DNA of 64,000 nt from Candidatus Metaruminococcus caecorum. GTDB taxonomy: Bacteria; Bacillota; Clostridia; Oscillospirales; Ruminococcaceae. Every line of letters starts with the position of its first letter. The first letter of the stretch is position 1. This document shows positions 1 through 10,059 of this stretch, one piece after another. The position numbers and the translations under genes were made by a program. The DNA lies in the NCBI GenBank assembly GCA_904420045.1, contig CAJFTY010000028.1:24915-88914 (forward strand). The letters run 5' to 3'. A model generated the notes under the pieces. The model saw only the letters and a program-made list of their open reading frames with translations, made no database searches and was not told the DNA's origin.

Positions 1-261
1 GGCGCAGCCGATTCCCGCCACCACCATCAGCGACCAAATACCGCTTTGAGGAATCATCCAATTCACCGCCAACGACACCACGCCCGCGACGATGGACAAA
101 AACAGTAAGATTTTAAAAAACAGGGAGTGCTGGCTGTACACCGTTGGGATGTCGGGAAACACCTCCCTCCCCGGCTCTCCGGGAAGCAACGGCCCCTGGC
201 AGAGAGGACATTCCTCCTGTGGGCCCGCCACGGTCACTTTGCATTTTTCACAGCGTTTCAC
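1..261 (-). CDS. Partial zinc-ribbon plus transmembrane protein, DUF6320-like (GTG start, runs off window edge)
   Basis: Minus-strand translation VKRCEKCKVTVAGPQEECPLCQGPLLPGEPGREVFPDIPTVYSQHSLFFKILLFLSIVAGVVSLAVNWMIPQSG has two CxxC knuckles then hydrophobic segments; sits just downstream of the acyltransferase gene. Not in the ORF track. Confidence 0.7.
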   Translation of the reverse strand, partial: MKRCEKCKVTVAGPQEECPLCQGPLLPGEPGREVFPDIPTVYSQHSLFFKILLFLSIVAGVVSLAVNWMIPQSGIWSLMVVAGIGCA

Positions 262-304
262 ACCGTCCCCTCCTTTTCACTCTTTTTCCTGTGCGTTTTC
301 CATG

Positions 305-1654
305 TTAGTGGATCAGGTTGGAGGCGATCTCCACCTCAAGGCCCATGCTGGTCAGGGAACGGAAAAACCGCTTTTGGATATCTGTGCTGATAAACGGAGA
401 GGTAAAACTGAGGGTCAGGTTATCCTCAAACGAGCACAGACAGATCTGCAGCTTGTTCGTGCTGACAAACACGTCAAACAGGCGGATGTAGGGAATCAAT
501 TCCTGAGGCATGGAAATTTTCCCAATGTTGGAAAGAGCGCCGGTGCTTTCTTTCGCGGCCGCATGATAGCCAATTTTCAGCGCCACATCCTTGAGAATCA
601 GCGGGGTCACCCGGGCAAAAGGATTGTGCTCGATGGCCGCGAAGGTATTCATCCGAAGGCTTAGCTGCTCGGGCGTCAGCTCTTTCTGGAAACAGTCGTC
701 CACCGCCCGGATCACCTGTTCAAAATCAGGAGGTTTTTTGGAGAAGTCATACCCAGCCGAAATCACGCTGAAAAAGTTGCGGGCGGATTCCGACGGGAAA
801 TACTTGCGCAGATTCACCGGAATCTCCAGCACCACAGGTTTTTGTTGGTCCCGCAAGCTGCGGTCCTCGTGGATGGCGCACAGAAGAAGCGCTGTTAAAA
901 AGCCGGTGAGGGTGGCGTTGTACCCATGGGCCTTTGCAAGGGCCTGTTTGACCGATACCACCCCTTCGATCACCCGGATACGGTGTTCGGGAAGCTTTTG
1001 CCCTTTGATGCGGTACGCCTTGGGATGACGAGCATTGCCCTTGCGCCCGTTTTTATCGTAGTATTTTTGAAAGCTGTCGTCCATTTTCTGGGAAAAAGAC
1101 GCATCGTAATCCATTTGAGGCGTGTTTTTTAAATCCTCCGGATGCCGAAAAAGCAGATAGTGGTACACCAGCAGCCGCAAAAACTGCATTGCTCCGGTGC
1201 CGTCGGACAACGCATGATAGATCTCCAGGTTGATCCGGCAGCGGAAATACGTCACCTTAAACAACAGGGATTTTCGGTTGCTGTCATAAATACTGGAACA
1301 GGGAGGTTCCCATTCTTGCTGCACCTCGGCGGGAAGATTCGAGGACTCAAAATAGTACCAGAACAGCCCGTGCCGCAGCACGGATCGGTAGATGGGAAAC
1401 GCCTCTAACGTTTTGTCCAGGGCCTTTTGCAGCACGTCCCCGTCCACCAGTTCGTTCAGCTCGCAGGCAAACCGAAACACCTTAGTATCCCGCTTGCTGC
1501 TGGTGGGCGGAAAAATTTTGGCCGCATTGTCCAGCCGGTTCCACCAAGCCCCTTGATAGTCCCCCACGGCAAACTCTCCTTTCCCAAAAATTGACTCCGT
1601 CAGACGGCGGTCATTCCCCTTGCGGGGCGTCTTGTTCTTTTCCCCGCTGTGCAA
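305..1654 (-). CDS. Alcohol acetyltransferase / condensation-domain-like acyltransferase
   Basis: 449 aa; HALSDGTGA resembles the HHxxxDG catalytic motif; start may be slightly downstream because it overlaps the upstream hydrolase. Confidence 0.65.
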   Translation of the reverse strand: MHSGEKNKTPRKGNDRRLTESIFGKGEFAVGDYQGAWWNRLDNAAKIFPPTSSKRDTKVFRFACELNELVDGDVLQKALDKTLEAFPIYRSVLRHGLFWYYFESSNLPAEVQQEWEPPCSSIYDSNRKSLLFKVTYFRCRINLEIYHALSDGTGAMQFLRLLVYHYLLFRHPEDLKNTPQMDYDASFSQKMDDSFQKYYDKNGRKGNARHPKAYRIKGQKLPEHRIRVIEGVVSVKQALAKAHGYNATLTGFLTALLLCAIHEDRSLRDQQKPVVLEIPVNLRKYFPSESARNFFSVISAGYDFSKKPPDFEQVIRAVDDCFQKELTPEQLSLRMNTFAAIEHNPFARVTPLILKDVALKIGYHAAAKESTGALSNIGKISMPQELIPYIRLFDVFVSTNKLQICLCSFEDNLTLSFTSPFISTDIQKRFFRSLTSMGLEVEIASNLIH

Positions 1655-2573
1655 CCTCCTCCAAAAAATCGTTTATCAACTGGTAACAGCGCTTGACCTG
1701 AGGGAAGGTAGGCGGCAGAGAGAAAAATCCGTGCAGTGCTTCGGGAATCCGGTGCACCTTCACGGGCACTCCCGCCTGTTTAAGCCGGCGGCCGTATGCT
1801 TCCCCCTCGTCCCGCAGAGGATCAAGCTCCGCCGTGATAATCAGCGTTTTAGGCTGACCGGACAGGTCCGGAGCCAAAAGCGGCGCAAAACAGGGGTTTT
1901 GCAGATCATCGTCGCTGTTTTTATAAAGATCCAAATAGTCGTTGATCCGCTTGGAAGTCAGCAGATATCCGGTTCCGTTTTCCCGCACCGAGTCAAAGGG
2001 AGACTGTTCCGAATGATCGAAATAGGTGGCGGGATAAATTAAAATCTGCCGTTCGGGCATAAACTCACCCCGCTGTTTTGCCAAAAGCGACAGCGCCGCG
2101 GCCAGGTTGCCCCCCGCGCTGTCCCCAATCAGGGTAATGTCCCTGGAATGGACGTTCAAAAGCCCGTTGTCCAGAAAAATTTCCCGTGCAACCCGGTAGC
2201 AGTCCTCCAGCCCCGCAGGAAATTTGTGCTCCGGCGCCAGCCGGTAATCCACCGAAACCACCATGTGGCCCGTGTGCTTTGCCAAATTCGCGCAGACCTT
2301 GTTGTAGCTGTCGATATCCCCGGTGACCCAGCCTCCGCCGTGAAAAAACAGCAGGATAGGATACTCCCCCTCTTTTTTGGGAGAAAAAATCCGTACTGGT
2401 ATTTCATGGTCACCCCCATCCACCTTGTGATCCCAGATGGTGTAAAAAGGGCGCAAAAAATGGACGTGGGTCAGCCGGATGATCTGGCGGTAGGACTTGT
2501 AATTCTTTTTAATGTTCAGGTCCGGATAGGACAGCGCTTTTAACGCGCTGCGCGCAATGCGGCCAAGCTTCAT
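1611..2573 (-). CDS. Alpha/beta hydrolase, HSL-family acetyl esterase
   Basis: HGGGW oxyanion-hole motif and GDSAGG nucleophile elbow; start placed at MKLGRIARS rather than the longer ORF. Confidence 0.85.
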   Translation of the reverse strand: MKLGRIARSALKALSYPDLNIKKNYKSYRQIIRLTHVHFLRPFYTIWDHKVDGGDHEIPVRIFSPKKEGEYPILLFFHGGGWVTGDIDSYNKVCANLAKHTGHMVVSVDYRLAPEHKFPAGLEDCYRVAREIFLDNGLLNVHSRDITLIGDSAGGNLAAALSLLAKQRGEFMPERQILIYPATYFDHSEQSPFDSVRENGTGYLLTSKRINDYLDLYKNSDDDLQNPCFAPLLAPDLSGQPKTLIITAELDPLRDEGEAYGRRLKQAGVPVKVHRIPEALHGFFSLPPTFPQVKRCYQLINDFLEEVAQRGKEQDAPQGE

Positions 2574-2914
2574 AAACCAGCTTCCTCGTTTTTTGTTTTC
2601 TGTTTTCCACGGGCATTCCGCGCTCTTGCACAGACGCTTGTTTCCTTTTAAGCATGGGCGGAAAGCGCCCAATTCATACAAGCGGACGGCCGCCCCTGCA
2701 GAAGGGAGTTTTCCCGCACGGAAACAGTCCAACATCCAATTGTTGAGCAAATTGCAACGCAATTTATAAATAATTATATCATTAAACACATGCAAATGTA
2801 AATGAACGAGTTGTTACTTTTTCAAGAAAAACTGTGAAGAAGGCTTCTTTACACTCGATTCACATAGATTGGTTCCATCAATTTTTCCGTGAAGTTGGAA
2901 GTCCACGGCACACA

Positions 2915-2950
2915 AAAGCCAACGCCGCGCCGTAAAGGCGCGGCGTTTTC
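2915..2950 (-). terminator. Intrinsic terminator-like hairpin
   Basis: AACGCCGCGCC-gtaaa-GGCGCGGCGTT, downstream of the ABC transporter gene on the minus strand. Confidence 0.6.
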
Positions 2951-2967
2951 CTTCGATTGGATATCCC

Positions 2968-4701
2968 CTATTCTTCCCGAAACTGGTACTGGTAAAGCTT
3001 TGCGTACACGCCGTTTTTTGATAAAAGCTCCTGATGGCTTCCCCGCTCTTTGATCCCATCGCTGTCGAGCACGATGATCTCATCCGCGTTTTTAATCGTG
3101 GAAAGCCGGTGGGCTACGATGATGGAAGTTCGGCCTTTGGAAAGCTCCTCCAGCGAGGCCTGGATCATCATTTCGGTTGCGTTGTCCAGGGCCGAGGTGG
3201 CCTCGTCCAAAATCAGGATGGACGGATTTTTGAGAAACACCCGGGCGATGGAAATCCGCTGCTTTTGGCCTCCGGACAGCTTGACGCCGTGTTCCCCGAT
3301 ATCGGTGTCGTACCCCTGGGGAAGGGACTGTACAAACTCGTGGATGTTGGCTTTTTTCGCCGCCTCCACAATCTGCTCCTCGGTGGCGTCCAAATCACCG
3401 TAGGCGATGTTCTCCCGGATGGTACCGGTGAACAAAAACACGTCCTGGGCCACCATGCCGATATTTTTGCGCAGATCGTACCGGGAGATCTCCCGGATAT
3501 CGTGTCCGTCGATCTTGATGGAACCCGAGGTGATCTCGTAAAACCGGGGAATTAAATGGCACAGGGTGGTTTTTCCCCCGCCGGAAGGCCCCACCAGCGC
3601 CACAGTCTTTCCGCTGTCGATGTGCAAAGACAGATCGTCAATCACCATTTTTTGCTGCACGTCGCCCTCCTGCTCCTCGTAGGAAAAGGATACGTGGTCG
3701 AAGTCGATCTCCCCACTGAGCTGGGCAACTGGCTGCGGATGCAAGGGTTCTTCCTCCTCGTTCTGGCGAAGGATGTCGTCCACCCGCTGGAAACCAGTCA
3801 TGCCGTTTTGGAACTGCTCAAAAAACTGCACAAACCGTTTAATGGGATTTAAAAACATGTTGACATACAACAAATACGCCACAAAGTCGCCGATGGTGAT
3901 GGCCCCGTTAAAGAAAAACAGGCCGCCCGCCAACAGCACGATCAGATACAGCAGATCCATAAACAGGCCCATACCAGCCTGAAAATAACCCATCACCTTG
4001 TAGGCGATTCCCCGGGAATGTTTAAACCGCTCGTTGTACACGTCAAACTTCTGATTTTCATGCTCCCCGCTGGTATAGGAGCGGGACACCCGGATGCCGC
4101 CGATGGCATTTTCCAAATTCGCATTGACCTCTCCGATTTCCTCCCGGGATTTTACAAACGCCCGGTTCATGGAGCCCCGCATCTTCACTGCAAAAAACAC
4201 AATAAAGGGGATCGCTGCGAACACGATCAGCGTCAGGGGAAGGTTAATCGTGGCCATCAGCACAAACGCGCCCAGCAGCATCACCACCGACAGGAACAAA
4301 TCCTCCGGCCCGTGGTGGGCAAGCTCGGAAATATCCATGGTGTCGTTGATGATCCGAGACATAATCACACCGGTTTTGTTTTCGTCAAAATAGGAAAACG
4401 GCAGCTTTTGCAGGCGGCGGAACACATCCCGCCGGATATCCCCCTGGATCCGTACCCCCATCACGTGGCCCCAGTACTGGATAAAGTAGTTCAGTCCCGC
4501 CTTGACCAGATAGATTGCCAGCAGCGCCCCCGTCCAGATCAGCAGCATCCGCAGATTGCGGTTGGGCACATAGTCGTCGATGATCCGCTGGGCGATCATC
4601 GGATAAAACAGGTCCGCCACCGCCACCAAAAACGCGCAGATCATATCCGCGAAAAACAGTCCCTTGTGCGGCTTGTAGTACCGCATAAACTTTTTGATCA
4701 T
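2968..4701 (-). CDS. ABC transporter ATP-binding/permease protein (exporter half-transporter)
   Basis: TM domain plus GPSGGGKTT Walker A, LSGGQKQR signature, ILDEATSALD Walker B; start placed at MIKKFMRYYKPHKG. Confidence 0.9.
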   Translation of the reverse strand: MIKKFMRYYKPHKGLFFADMICAFLVAVADLFYPMIAQRIIDDYVPNRNLRMLLIWTGALLAIYLVKAGLNYFIQYWGHVMGVRIQGDIRRDVFRRLQKLPFSYFDENKTGVIMSRIINDTMDISELAHHGPEDLFLSVVMLLGAFVLMATINLPLTLIVFAAIPFIVFFAVKMRGSMNRAFVKSREEIGEVNANLENAIGGIRVSRSYTSGEHENQKFDVYNERFKHSRGIAYKVMGYFQAGMGLFMDLLYLIVLLAGGLFFFNGAITIGDFVAYLLYVNMFLNPIKRFVQFFEQFQNGMTGFQRVDDILRQNEEEEPLHPQPVAQLSGEIDFDHVSFSYEEQEGDVQQKMVIDDLSLHIDSGKTVALVGPSGGGKTTLCHLIPRFYEITSGSIKIDGHDIREISRYDLRKNIGMVAQDVFLFTGTIRENIAYGDLDATEEQIVEAAKKANIHEFVQSLPQGYDTDIGEHGVKLSGGQKQRISIARVFLKNPSILILDEATSALDNATEMMIQASLEELSKGRTSIIVAHRLSTIKNADEIIVLDSDGIKERGSHQELLSKNGVYAKLYQYQFREE

Positions 4702-4757
4702 TCCGCAACATTCCCTTCCTCTCAAAAGTCCTCTAAGCCGGAACCTGTCTGTGTGGT

Positions 4758-5825
4758 CTATTCTTCTGAAAGGCTGTAAAACAGCTTTACAAACGCCTCG
4801 TACGCTGTGGGCAGCGCGTACTGGTCTTTCAGTTCCTGGACGGTATGCCAGCAAAACCGGGCAGGAGTCTCCCCCGGCTGAAGTGTGGCAAGGTAGCCTC
4901 GCATGTGCCACTCCACATGGGAGAAAATATGCTTGGCGGGTTTGAGCCCGCTGACTTTAGCGGGGACAATCCCCCATTCCTCCAACGTCTGCTCCGCTTG
5001 CTCTGGGCTTAAAAACCCCGGGGCGTGGGGAAATTCCCACATCCCCGCCAAAAGCCCTTTGTCCGGCCGCTTTTGCAGGGCCGCTTTGCCGTCGCACACC
5101 AGCAAAAACACCGTTTTTTCCTCCACGCGCCGGGGCGCTTTTTTCTGCTTGACGGGAAGCTCGCCCTGAATCCCCAAGGTAAACGCGCCGCAGGTTTCCC
5201 GCACCGGACACCGCTCGCACAAAGGGGAGGCTCCCGGCAGGCACACCGTCGCCCCCAGCTCCATCAAGGCCTGGTTAAAATCCCCGGCCCGGCCGGCGGG
5301 AATCACATCCTCCACCAGATGCTCCACCGCTTTTTTCACGGCGGGTTTGGCGATGTCCTCATAACTCGCGGTCAGCCGGGAGATCACCCGCAAAACATTC
5401 CCGTCCACCGCCGGAACCGGAAGCCCAAAGGCGATGGAGGCAATCGAGCCCGAGGTGTAATCCCCAATTCCCGGCAGGGTTAAAAGCTCCTCCCGGCTTT
5501 TGGGGAGCTCCCCGCCGAAGCGTTCCACGACCTCCCGGGCGGCCTTCTGCATATTTTTGACCCGGATGTAGTAGCCAAGGCCCTCCCACAGCTTTAAAAG
5601 CTGTTCCTCGGGGGCGGCGGCCAGGGCGTTTACATCCGGCAGCGCCGCGACAAAACGCTCAAAGTACGGCTTGACAGCCTCCACCCTGGTCTGCTGGAGC
5701 ATGATTTCGGACACCCAGACCCGATAGGGTGTGGGGTTGTCCCTCCAGGGGAGAACCCGGGCGTTTTGCCCGTACCATTCTAACAGCGGCGGAGAGATGC
5801 TCCGCAGCGGATTTTGTTGCTGCAT
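4758..5825 (-). CDS. mutY: A/G-specific adenine glycosylase
   Basis: HhH-GPD MLQQTRVEAVKPYFERF, LPGIGDYTSGSI, C-terminal Fe-S CxxxxxxCxxCPVRETC and NUDIX-like tail. Confidence 0.93.
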   Translation of the reverse strand: MQQQNPLRSISPPLLEWYGQNARVLPWRDNPTPYRVWVSEIMLQQTRVEAVKPYFERFVAALPDVNALAAAPEEQLLKLWEGLGYYIRVKNMQKAAREVVERFGGELPKSREELLTLPGIGDYTSGSIASIAFGLPVPAVDGNVLRVISRLTASYEDIAKPAVKKAVEHLVEDVIPAGRAGDFNQALMELGATVCLPGASPLCERCPVRETCGAFTLGIQGELPVKQKKAPRRVEEKTVFLLVCDGKAALQKRPDKGLLAGMWEFPHAPGFLSPEQAEQTLEEWGIVPAKVSGLKPAKHIFSHVEWHMRGYLATLQPGETPARFCWHTVQELKDQYALPTAYEAFVKLFYSLSEE

Positions 5826-5938
5826 AACGACCTCTTTTCATGGGAACACCGTGGATAGTCGGCTGCTCCCGAAGCATGGCAATACAGATTGATTATAGCA
5901 AAGTCTCTCCCCTGTGTCCAGAGCGGGACGCTGGGCCT

Positions 5939-5975
5939 CAAAAAACAAAAAGCCGCCGGAAATTCCGGCGGCAGC
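5939..5975 (-). terminator. Intrinsic terminator
   Basis: GCCGCCGGAAATTCCGGCGGC with T-tract on the minus strand. Confidence 0.65.
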
Positions 5976-6024
5976 GCATGTTCATCGCGGTCTGCAAAGC
6001 GCTTAACTCCGATTGGAAAAGCAC

Positions 6025-6495
6025 TTAAGCGGCAAATTTTTCTTGAAACGTCTTGTGCAGGAATCCGGTCAGCTTACACAGCGGAATGCAAAGTAAAAAC
6101 CACAGGCCGGAGTAAAGCAGGCAGATCTGGCCCAGAATATTAAAGTGCATGGCGGAATAATCCCACACATTCCACTTGAGCCCCAAATTGACCAAACACC
6201 CCACAGAAAACTCCACCGAGGTGATGATCCCCGACCCCATCAGGCACTTTTTCCACAGCTTTTTAAACCGATTTTTTAAATTGGACGCATAGATCAGCGT
6301 AAAGCACAAGCCTCCCGTCAGGGTCATCGTCCAGTGGGTGTTCCCCCGCCAGATAATCTCGATTAAGCTGTAACCCAGCGCGCCGATCACATACACGGCC
6401 GTATATTCCTTGACAGACGATTTTTTCGGGTGCAGCAACCGCCGGCTTTTGACGTTTTCGCGCACATCGGACGCTTCCTGCGCCGCAATCGTCAT
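6025..6495 (-). CDS. Membrane protein, putative ABC transporter permease of the CmpB type
   Basis: Multi-TM protein (YSLIEIIWRGNTHWTMTLTGGLCF...) matching the general pattern of that family; start uncertain (ORF track extends to 6534). Confidence 0.55.
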   Translation of the reverse strand: MTIAAQEASDVRENVKSRRLLHPKKSSVKEYTAVYVIGALGYSLIEIIWRGNTHWTMTLTGGLCFTLIYASNLKNRFKKLWKKCLMGSGIITSVEFSVGCLVNLGLKWNVWDYSAMHFNILGQICLLYSGLWFLLCIPLCKLTGFLHKTFQEKFAA

Positions 6496-6726
6496 ACTAG
6501 GTCCCTTCATTCCCCATATCCTCCCATGATACATTCTTATACGGATAGGGTTTGCAAAACAAGGGTTTTTAGCCGTGTCAATTTCTGCATGTTTCCCCTA
6601 TTTTTTTCATGGGGTTTGTCCCATTTTTCCTTTTTGTGTTATAATAAAATAAAGTGTGGATTGATCCTGGCCGGCACCAGGTACCGCCTTGTTGTCCTTG
6701 TTTTTGCAGAATAAAACAATACCCGG

Positions 6727-7659
6727 ATGGGAGACAGAGCCATGGTGACGCTTTACCATTTAGAACAACATGCAGAAATTCCTGACTGTTCAGGAAGCTC
6801 CGGCGAGATCCTCGTGCTGCTGCCTGAACACAGGCTGGGCGAACTGACCGGAACCTTTGGTGTTCCGCCCCAGATCGCAAATCAGTTTCGGGAGGGCCGG
6901 GCGAGCAAATCCGAAAGCCATCCCGGTTTTGATTTTATCAGCTTATCGGTTCCCAAACGAAATGGACGAAACCGAGCATTTCACCTTTGCGCCTATTTTC
7001 GGAAAAATCTGCTGCTTTTATACAGCGACAATCCGGGCGAGTACGGAAAAATACGCCGGCTGTTTGAGGAACTGGATATTCACAGCTACCCGAACGGTGG
7101 TCTGGCCCGGCTGTTGTGCGCCTATCTGGATCAGCTCATCCATGACGACGCCCAGGTACTGGAGGATCTGGAACAGCGGATTTTCGAACTGGAAGACCAA
7201 CTGCTCACTGGTAAAAAGAGCGATTGCGTCAAAGAGATCGTCGCCTTTCGCCGCAAACTCACGCCCCTAAAACGATTTTATGACGGGCTGTACGCCATCG
7301 CCCAGGCAGCGGAGGAAAACGACAATGGCCTGGTGCCCAAAAACGAGCTTCGATACTTTAAAATGCTCCGTCAGCGGGCCGACCGGCTCGGCCAGAGCGT
7401 GCTCACTCTGCGGGAATATGTCGCTCAGGTACGGGAGGCCTATCAGGCTCAGGTTGACATCAATCTAAACAACCTGATGAAAATTTTCACAGTGGTGACC
7501 GTGATTTTTCTTCCTTTAACTCTAATCGCGGGCTGGTACGGCATGAATTTTGACATGCCGGAATACCGCCTGTCCTTCGGTTATCCCCTTGTCATCGCCG
7601 CAAGTCTTTTAATCCTCGCGGTCTGCCTGATCCTCTTTAAGCGTAAAAAATGGTTTTAG
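6727..7659 (+). CDS. CorA-family divalent cation transporter
   Basis: C-terminal YGMNFDMPEYRLSFGYP (GMN signature) and two terminal TM helices. Confidence 0.88.
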   Translation: MGDRAMVTLYHLEQHAEIPDCSGSSGEILVLLPEHRLGELTGTFGVPPQIANQFREGRASKSESHPGFDFISLSVPKRNGRNRAFHLCAYFRKNLLLLYSDNPGEYGKIRRLFEELDIHSYPNGGLARLLCAYLDQLIHDDAQVLEDLEQRIFELEDQLLTGKKSDCVKEIVAFRRKLTPLKRFYDGLYAIAQAAEENDNGLVPKNELRYFKMLRQRADRLGQSVLTLREYVAQVREAYQAQVDINLNNLMKIFTVVTVIFLPLTLIAGWYGMNFDMPEYRLSFGYPLVIAASLLILAVCLILFKRKKWF

Positions 7660-7693
7660 CCTATATTTCACCTGGTGGCGCCAAAATTTCCTC

Positions 7694-7722
7694 TTGTGTT
7701 TTTGGATCAGTTGTTGTATAAT
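7694..7722 (+). promoter_or_regulatory. Sigma-A-type promoter for SRP RNA
   Basis: TTGTGT - 17 bp - TATAAT. Confidence 0.6.
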
Positions 7723-7758
7723 AAATCGGTAAGCTTTATTGAAAAGAGCTTGCCGATT

Positions 7759-7912
7759 TATTGTCTGATATGCAGATGCGCAGGCCCTGTGCAACGAAAG
7801 GCCGCGAACCATGTCAGGCGGGGAACCGAGCAGCATTAAGCGTTTTTTTTCGTGTGCCGCGGGTTCACCTGCGCGTTTGCATATGAGGCAGTAAATTGAA
7901 TCGATGCTCTAT
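7759..7912 (+). ncRNA. ffs: Signal recognition particle RNA (ends approximate)
   Basis: Diagnostic S-domain CCATGTCAGGCGGGGAACCGAGCAGCATTAAG ... GTGTGCCGCGGGTTCACC closed by a long helix TTGTCTGATATGCAGATGCGCAGG / CCTGCGCGTTTGCATATGAGGCAG; upstream of dnaX as in many Firmicutes. Confidence 0.88.
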
Positions 7913-7928
7913 TTCCCTGGCACCCTGC

Positions 7929-7960
7929 TGTCGCCTTGACTTATTAAGGCGGCAATTTTT
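7929..7960 (+). terminator. Intrinsic terminator after SRP RNA
   Basis: CGCCTT-gacttatt-AAGGCG followed by ATTTTT. Confidence 0.6.
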
Positions 7961-7996
7961 ATATGACCGGCATTTTCCCGAAAGGAGGCGGTTGCC

Positions 7997-9661
7997 GTGT
8001 ATCTGGCTCTTTACCGTAAGTACCGGCCTTTGATTTTTGACGACGTGATCTCCCAGCCACATATCACTATCCCGCTGAAAAACCAGGTCAAGTTAAACCG
8101 CTGCGCGCATGCTTACCTGTTTACCGGCTCCCGCGGGACGGGAAAGACCACCTGCAGCAAAATCCTGGCTAAGGCGGTCAACTGCCTGCACCCGGTGGAC
8201 GGCAACCCCTGCCTGGAATGCGAAGTCTGTAAGGGGATTGAAGACGGTTCGATCCTGGACGTAGTGGAAATTGACGCCGCCAGCAACAACGGTGTGGACA
8301 GCATCCGGGAGCTTCGGGAGGAAGCAAACTTCACCCCCGCAGTGTGCCGGTACCGGGTTTACATCATCGACGAGGCTCATATGCTCAGCACCGGGGCGTT
8401 CAACGCCCTGCTCAAGATTATGGAGGAGCCTCCTTCCCACGTGATCTTTATTCTGGCCACTACCGAGGTCCACAAGGTGCCCGCCACCATTTTGTCCCGC
8501 TGCCAGCGGTACGACTTCCGCCGGATTTTAAGCGAGGACATTGCCGCCCGGCTTCAATATGTGGCAAAGCTCGAACAGCTTTCCTTGACTGATGATGGCG
8601 CTCAACTGATCGCCAAACTGTCCGACGGCGGCATGCGGGACGCTTTGTCCCTTCTGGACCAGTGCGCGTCGGCCTCCCAGACCATTGACGGGGAGGCGGT
8701 TGGCGCGGCGGCGGGGCTGGCCGGACGGGACTATCTGTTTAAGCTGTCCGGAGCCGTTTTGCAAAAAGACGCCGCCGCCGCTATGGCGCTGATCGACGAG
8801 CTCCACGGCAAGATGAGCGATTTGAGCCGCCTTTGCGACGAACTGATTGCCCACTACCGCAACCTGATGATCGCCAAAACCGTGCGGGAACCCGGGGCGC
8901 TGATTGTCTGTCCCCCGGCGGAGCTCACCGATCTGCAAGAGACCGCCAAAGGCTACGCCCTCAACGGGATTTTACACGCCCTGACTGTTTTGCAGGACTG
9001 CGCCGCCCGGCTGGGACGAGTGTCCTCCAAGCGGCTGGAGCTGGAAATGGCCCTGCTGCGGCTGTGCTCGAAAGAGGAATCCACCGGCGCGCCGTCCGCC
9101 TCCGATCCGGGCCTGGCCGCCCGGATCGAACGGCTGGAGCAGGCCGTCGCTTCCCTGCTAAACGCTCCACCACAGCGGGTCGAGCGCGCCGCGCTTTCCT
9201 CCGACGCTCCTCCCCCGCCCATGGAGGTTCCTCCGGCGGTTTCATCACAGCCTCAAGCTCCCCTGGCGGGCTCAAAGCCCTTAAAAACCGAGGTGGACTG
9301 GAGCAAGCTGGCCCCGCTGTCCTGCTGGACAGAAATCCTCAAAAAACTGGGTACCGACGATCCGCCGCTGAGTGGAATTTTGTTCGGCTCTCAGGCCTAT
9401 GAGCTGGAGGATATCCTGTTTATCGACTCCCCCAACAAGATGTTTGCAAAGCTGTTAAAACAAGAGGGCTGTGCCCAGCGGCTGGGCGAGACAATTTTTA
9501 AGCAGACGGGGAAAAAATACCGCATCCGCCTGCGCAGCGGCGGAAAAGGCAGCGCCGGAGCTCCCGGCGCCGCCCAAAAGCAAGAATCCCAGCCTGATCC
9601 GCTGGACGCTTTGGCGGCTGCCGCCAGAGAATCCGGCGCTCAGGTGAATATAAAAGAATAA
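7997..9661 (+). CDS. dnaX: DNA polymerase III subunit gamma/tau (GTG start)
   Basis: ALYRKYRP, GSRGTGKTT Walker A, zinc-binding CLECEVC, DEAHMLS. Confidence 0.96.
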   Translation: MYLALYRKYRPLIFDDVISQPHITIPLKNQVKLNRCAHAYLFTGSRGTGKTTCSKILAKAVNCLHPVDGNPCLECEVCKGIEDGSILDVVEIDAASNNGVDSIRELREEANFTPAVCRYRVYIIDEAHMLSTGAFNALLKIMEEPPSHVIFILATTEVHKVPATILSRCQRYDFRRILSEDIAARLQYVAKLEQLSLTDDGAQLIAKLSDGGMRDALSLLDQCASASQTIDGEAVGAAAGLAGRDYLFKLSGAVLQKDAAAAMALIDELHGKMSDLSRLCDELIAHYRNLMIAKTVREPGALIVCPPAELTDLQETAKGYALNGILHALTVLQDCAARLGRVSSKRLELEMALLRLCSKEESTGAPSASDPGLAARIERLEQAVASLLNAPPQRVERAALSSDAPPPPMEVPPAVSSQPQAPLAGSKPLKTEVDWSKLAPLSCWTEILKKLGTDDPPLSGILFGSQAYELEDILFIDSPNKMFAKLLKQEGCAQRLGETIFKQTGKKYRIRLRSGGKGSAGAPGAAQKQESQPDPLDALAAAARESGAQVNIKE

Positions 9662-9706
9662 AAAACGGCCGGCGGTATGAATCCCCGGCCGGGAAGGATG
9701 ATTGAA

Positions 9707-10054
9707 ATGAAAGCGAGATTACCCAAAGGCATGGGCGGCGGCCCCAGCAATATGAGCAGCATGCTCAAGCAGGCTCAAAAAATGCAGGAAGACATGCAGA
9801 AAGCCCAGGAAGAACTGGAGCAGAAGGAGTTTCGCACCAGCGTGGGCGGCGGTGCGGTAGAAGCCGTAATCTCCGGCAAAAAGGAAGTCAAAGAGCTCAC
9901 CATTAAACCCGAAGTCGTAGATCCAGAGGATGTGGAAATGCTCCAGGACTTAATCATGAGCGCCATTAACGAGGGGCTCCGCCAGGTGGAGGAAGTTTCT
10001 GCGGACGAGATGACCAAGATCACCGGGGGCATGAACATTCCCGGATTGTTTTAA
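9707..10054 (+). CDS. YbaB/EbfC family nucleoid-associated protein
   Basis: [21 protein letters not shown] ... [10 protein letters not shown], between dnaX and recR; start chosen at MKARLPKG behind GGAAGGATGATTGAA. Confidence 0.93.
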   Translation: MKARLPKGMGGGPSNMSSMLKQAQKMQEDMQKAQEELEQKEFRTSVGGGAVEAVISGKKEVKELTIKPEVVDPEDVEMLQDLIMSAINEGLRQVEEVSADEMTKITGGMNIPGLF

Positions 10055-10059
10055 ATACT

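Noticed and set aside
7609-8062. Minus-strand ORFs over the SRP RNA region
   Set aside because: Overlap a structured ncRNA and dnaX; no coding features.
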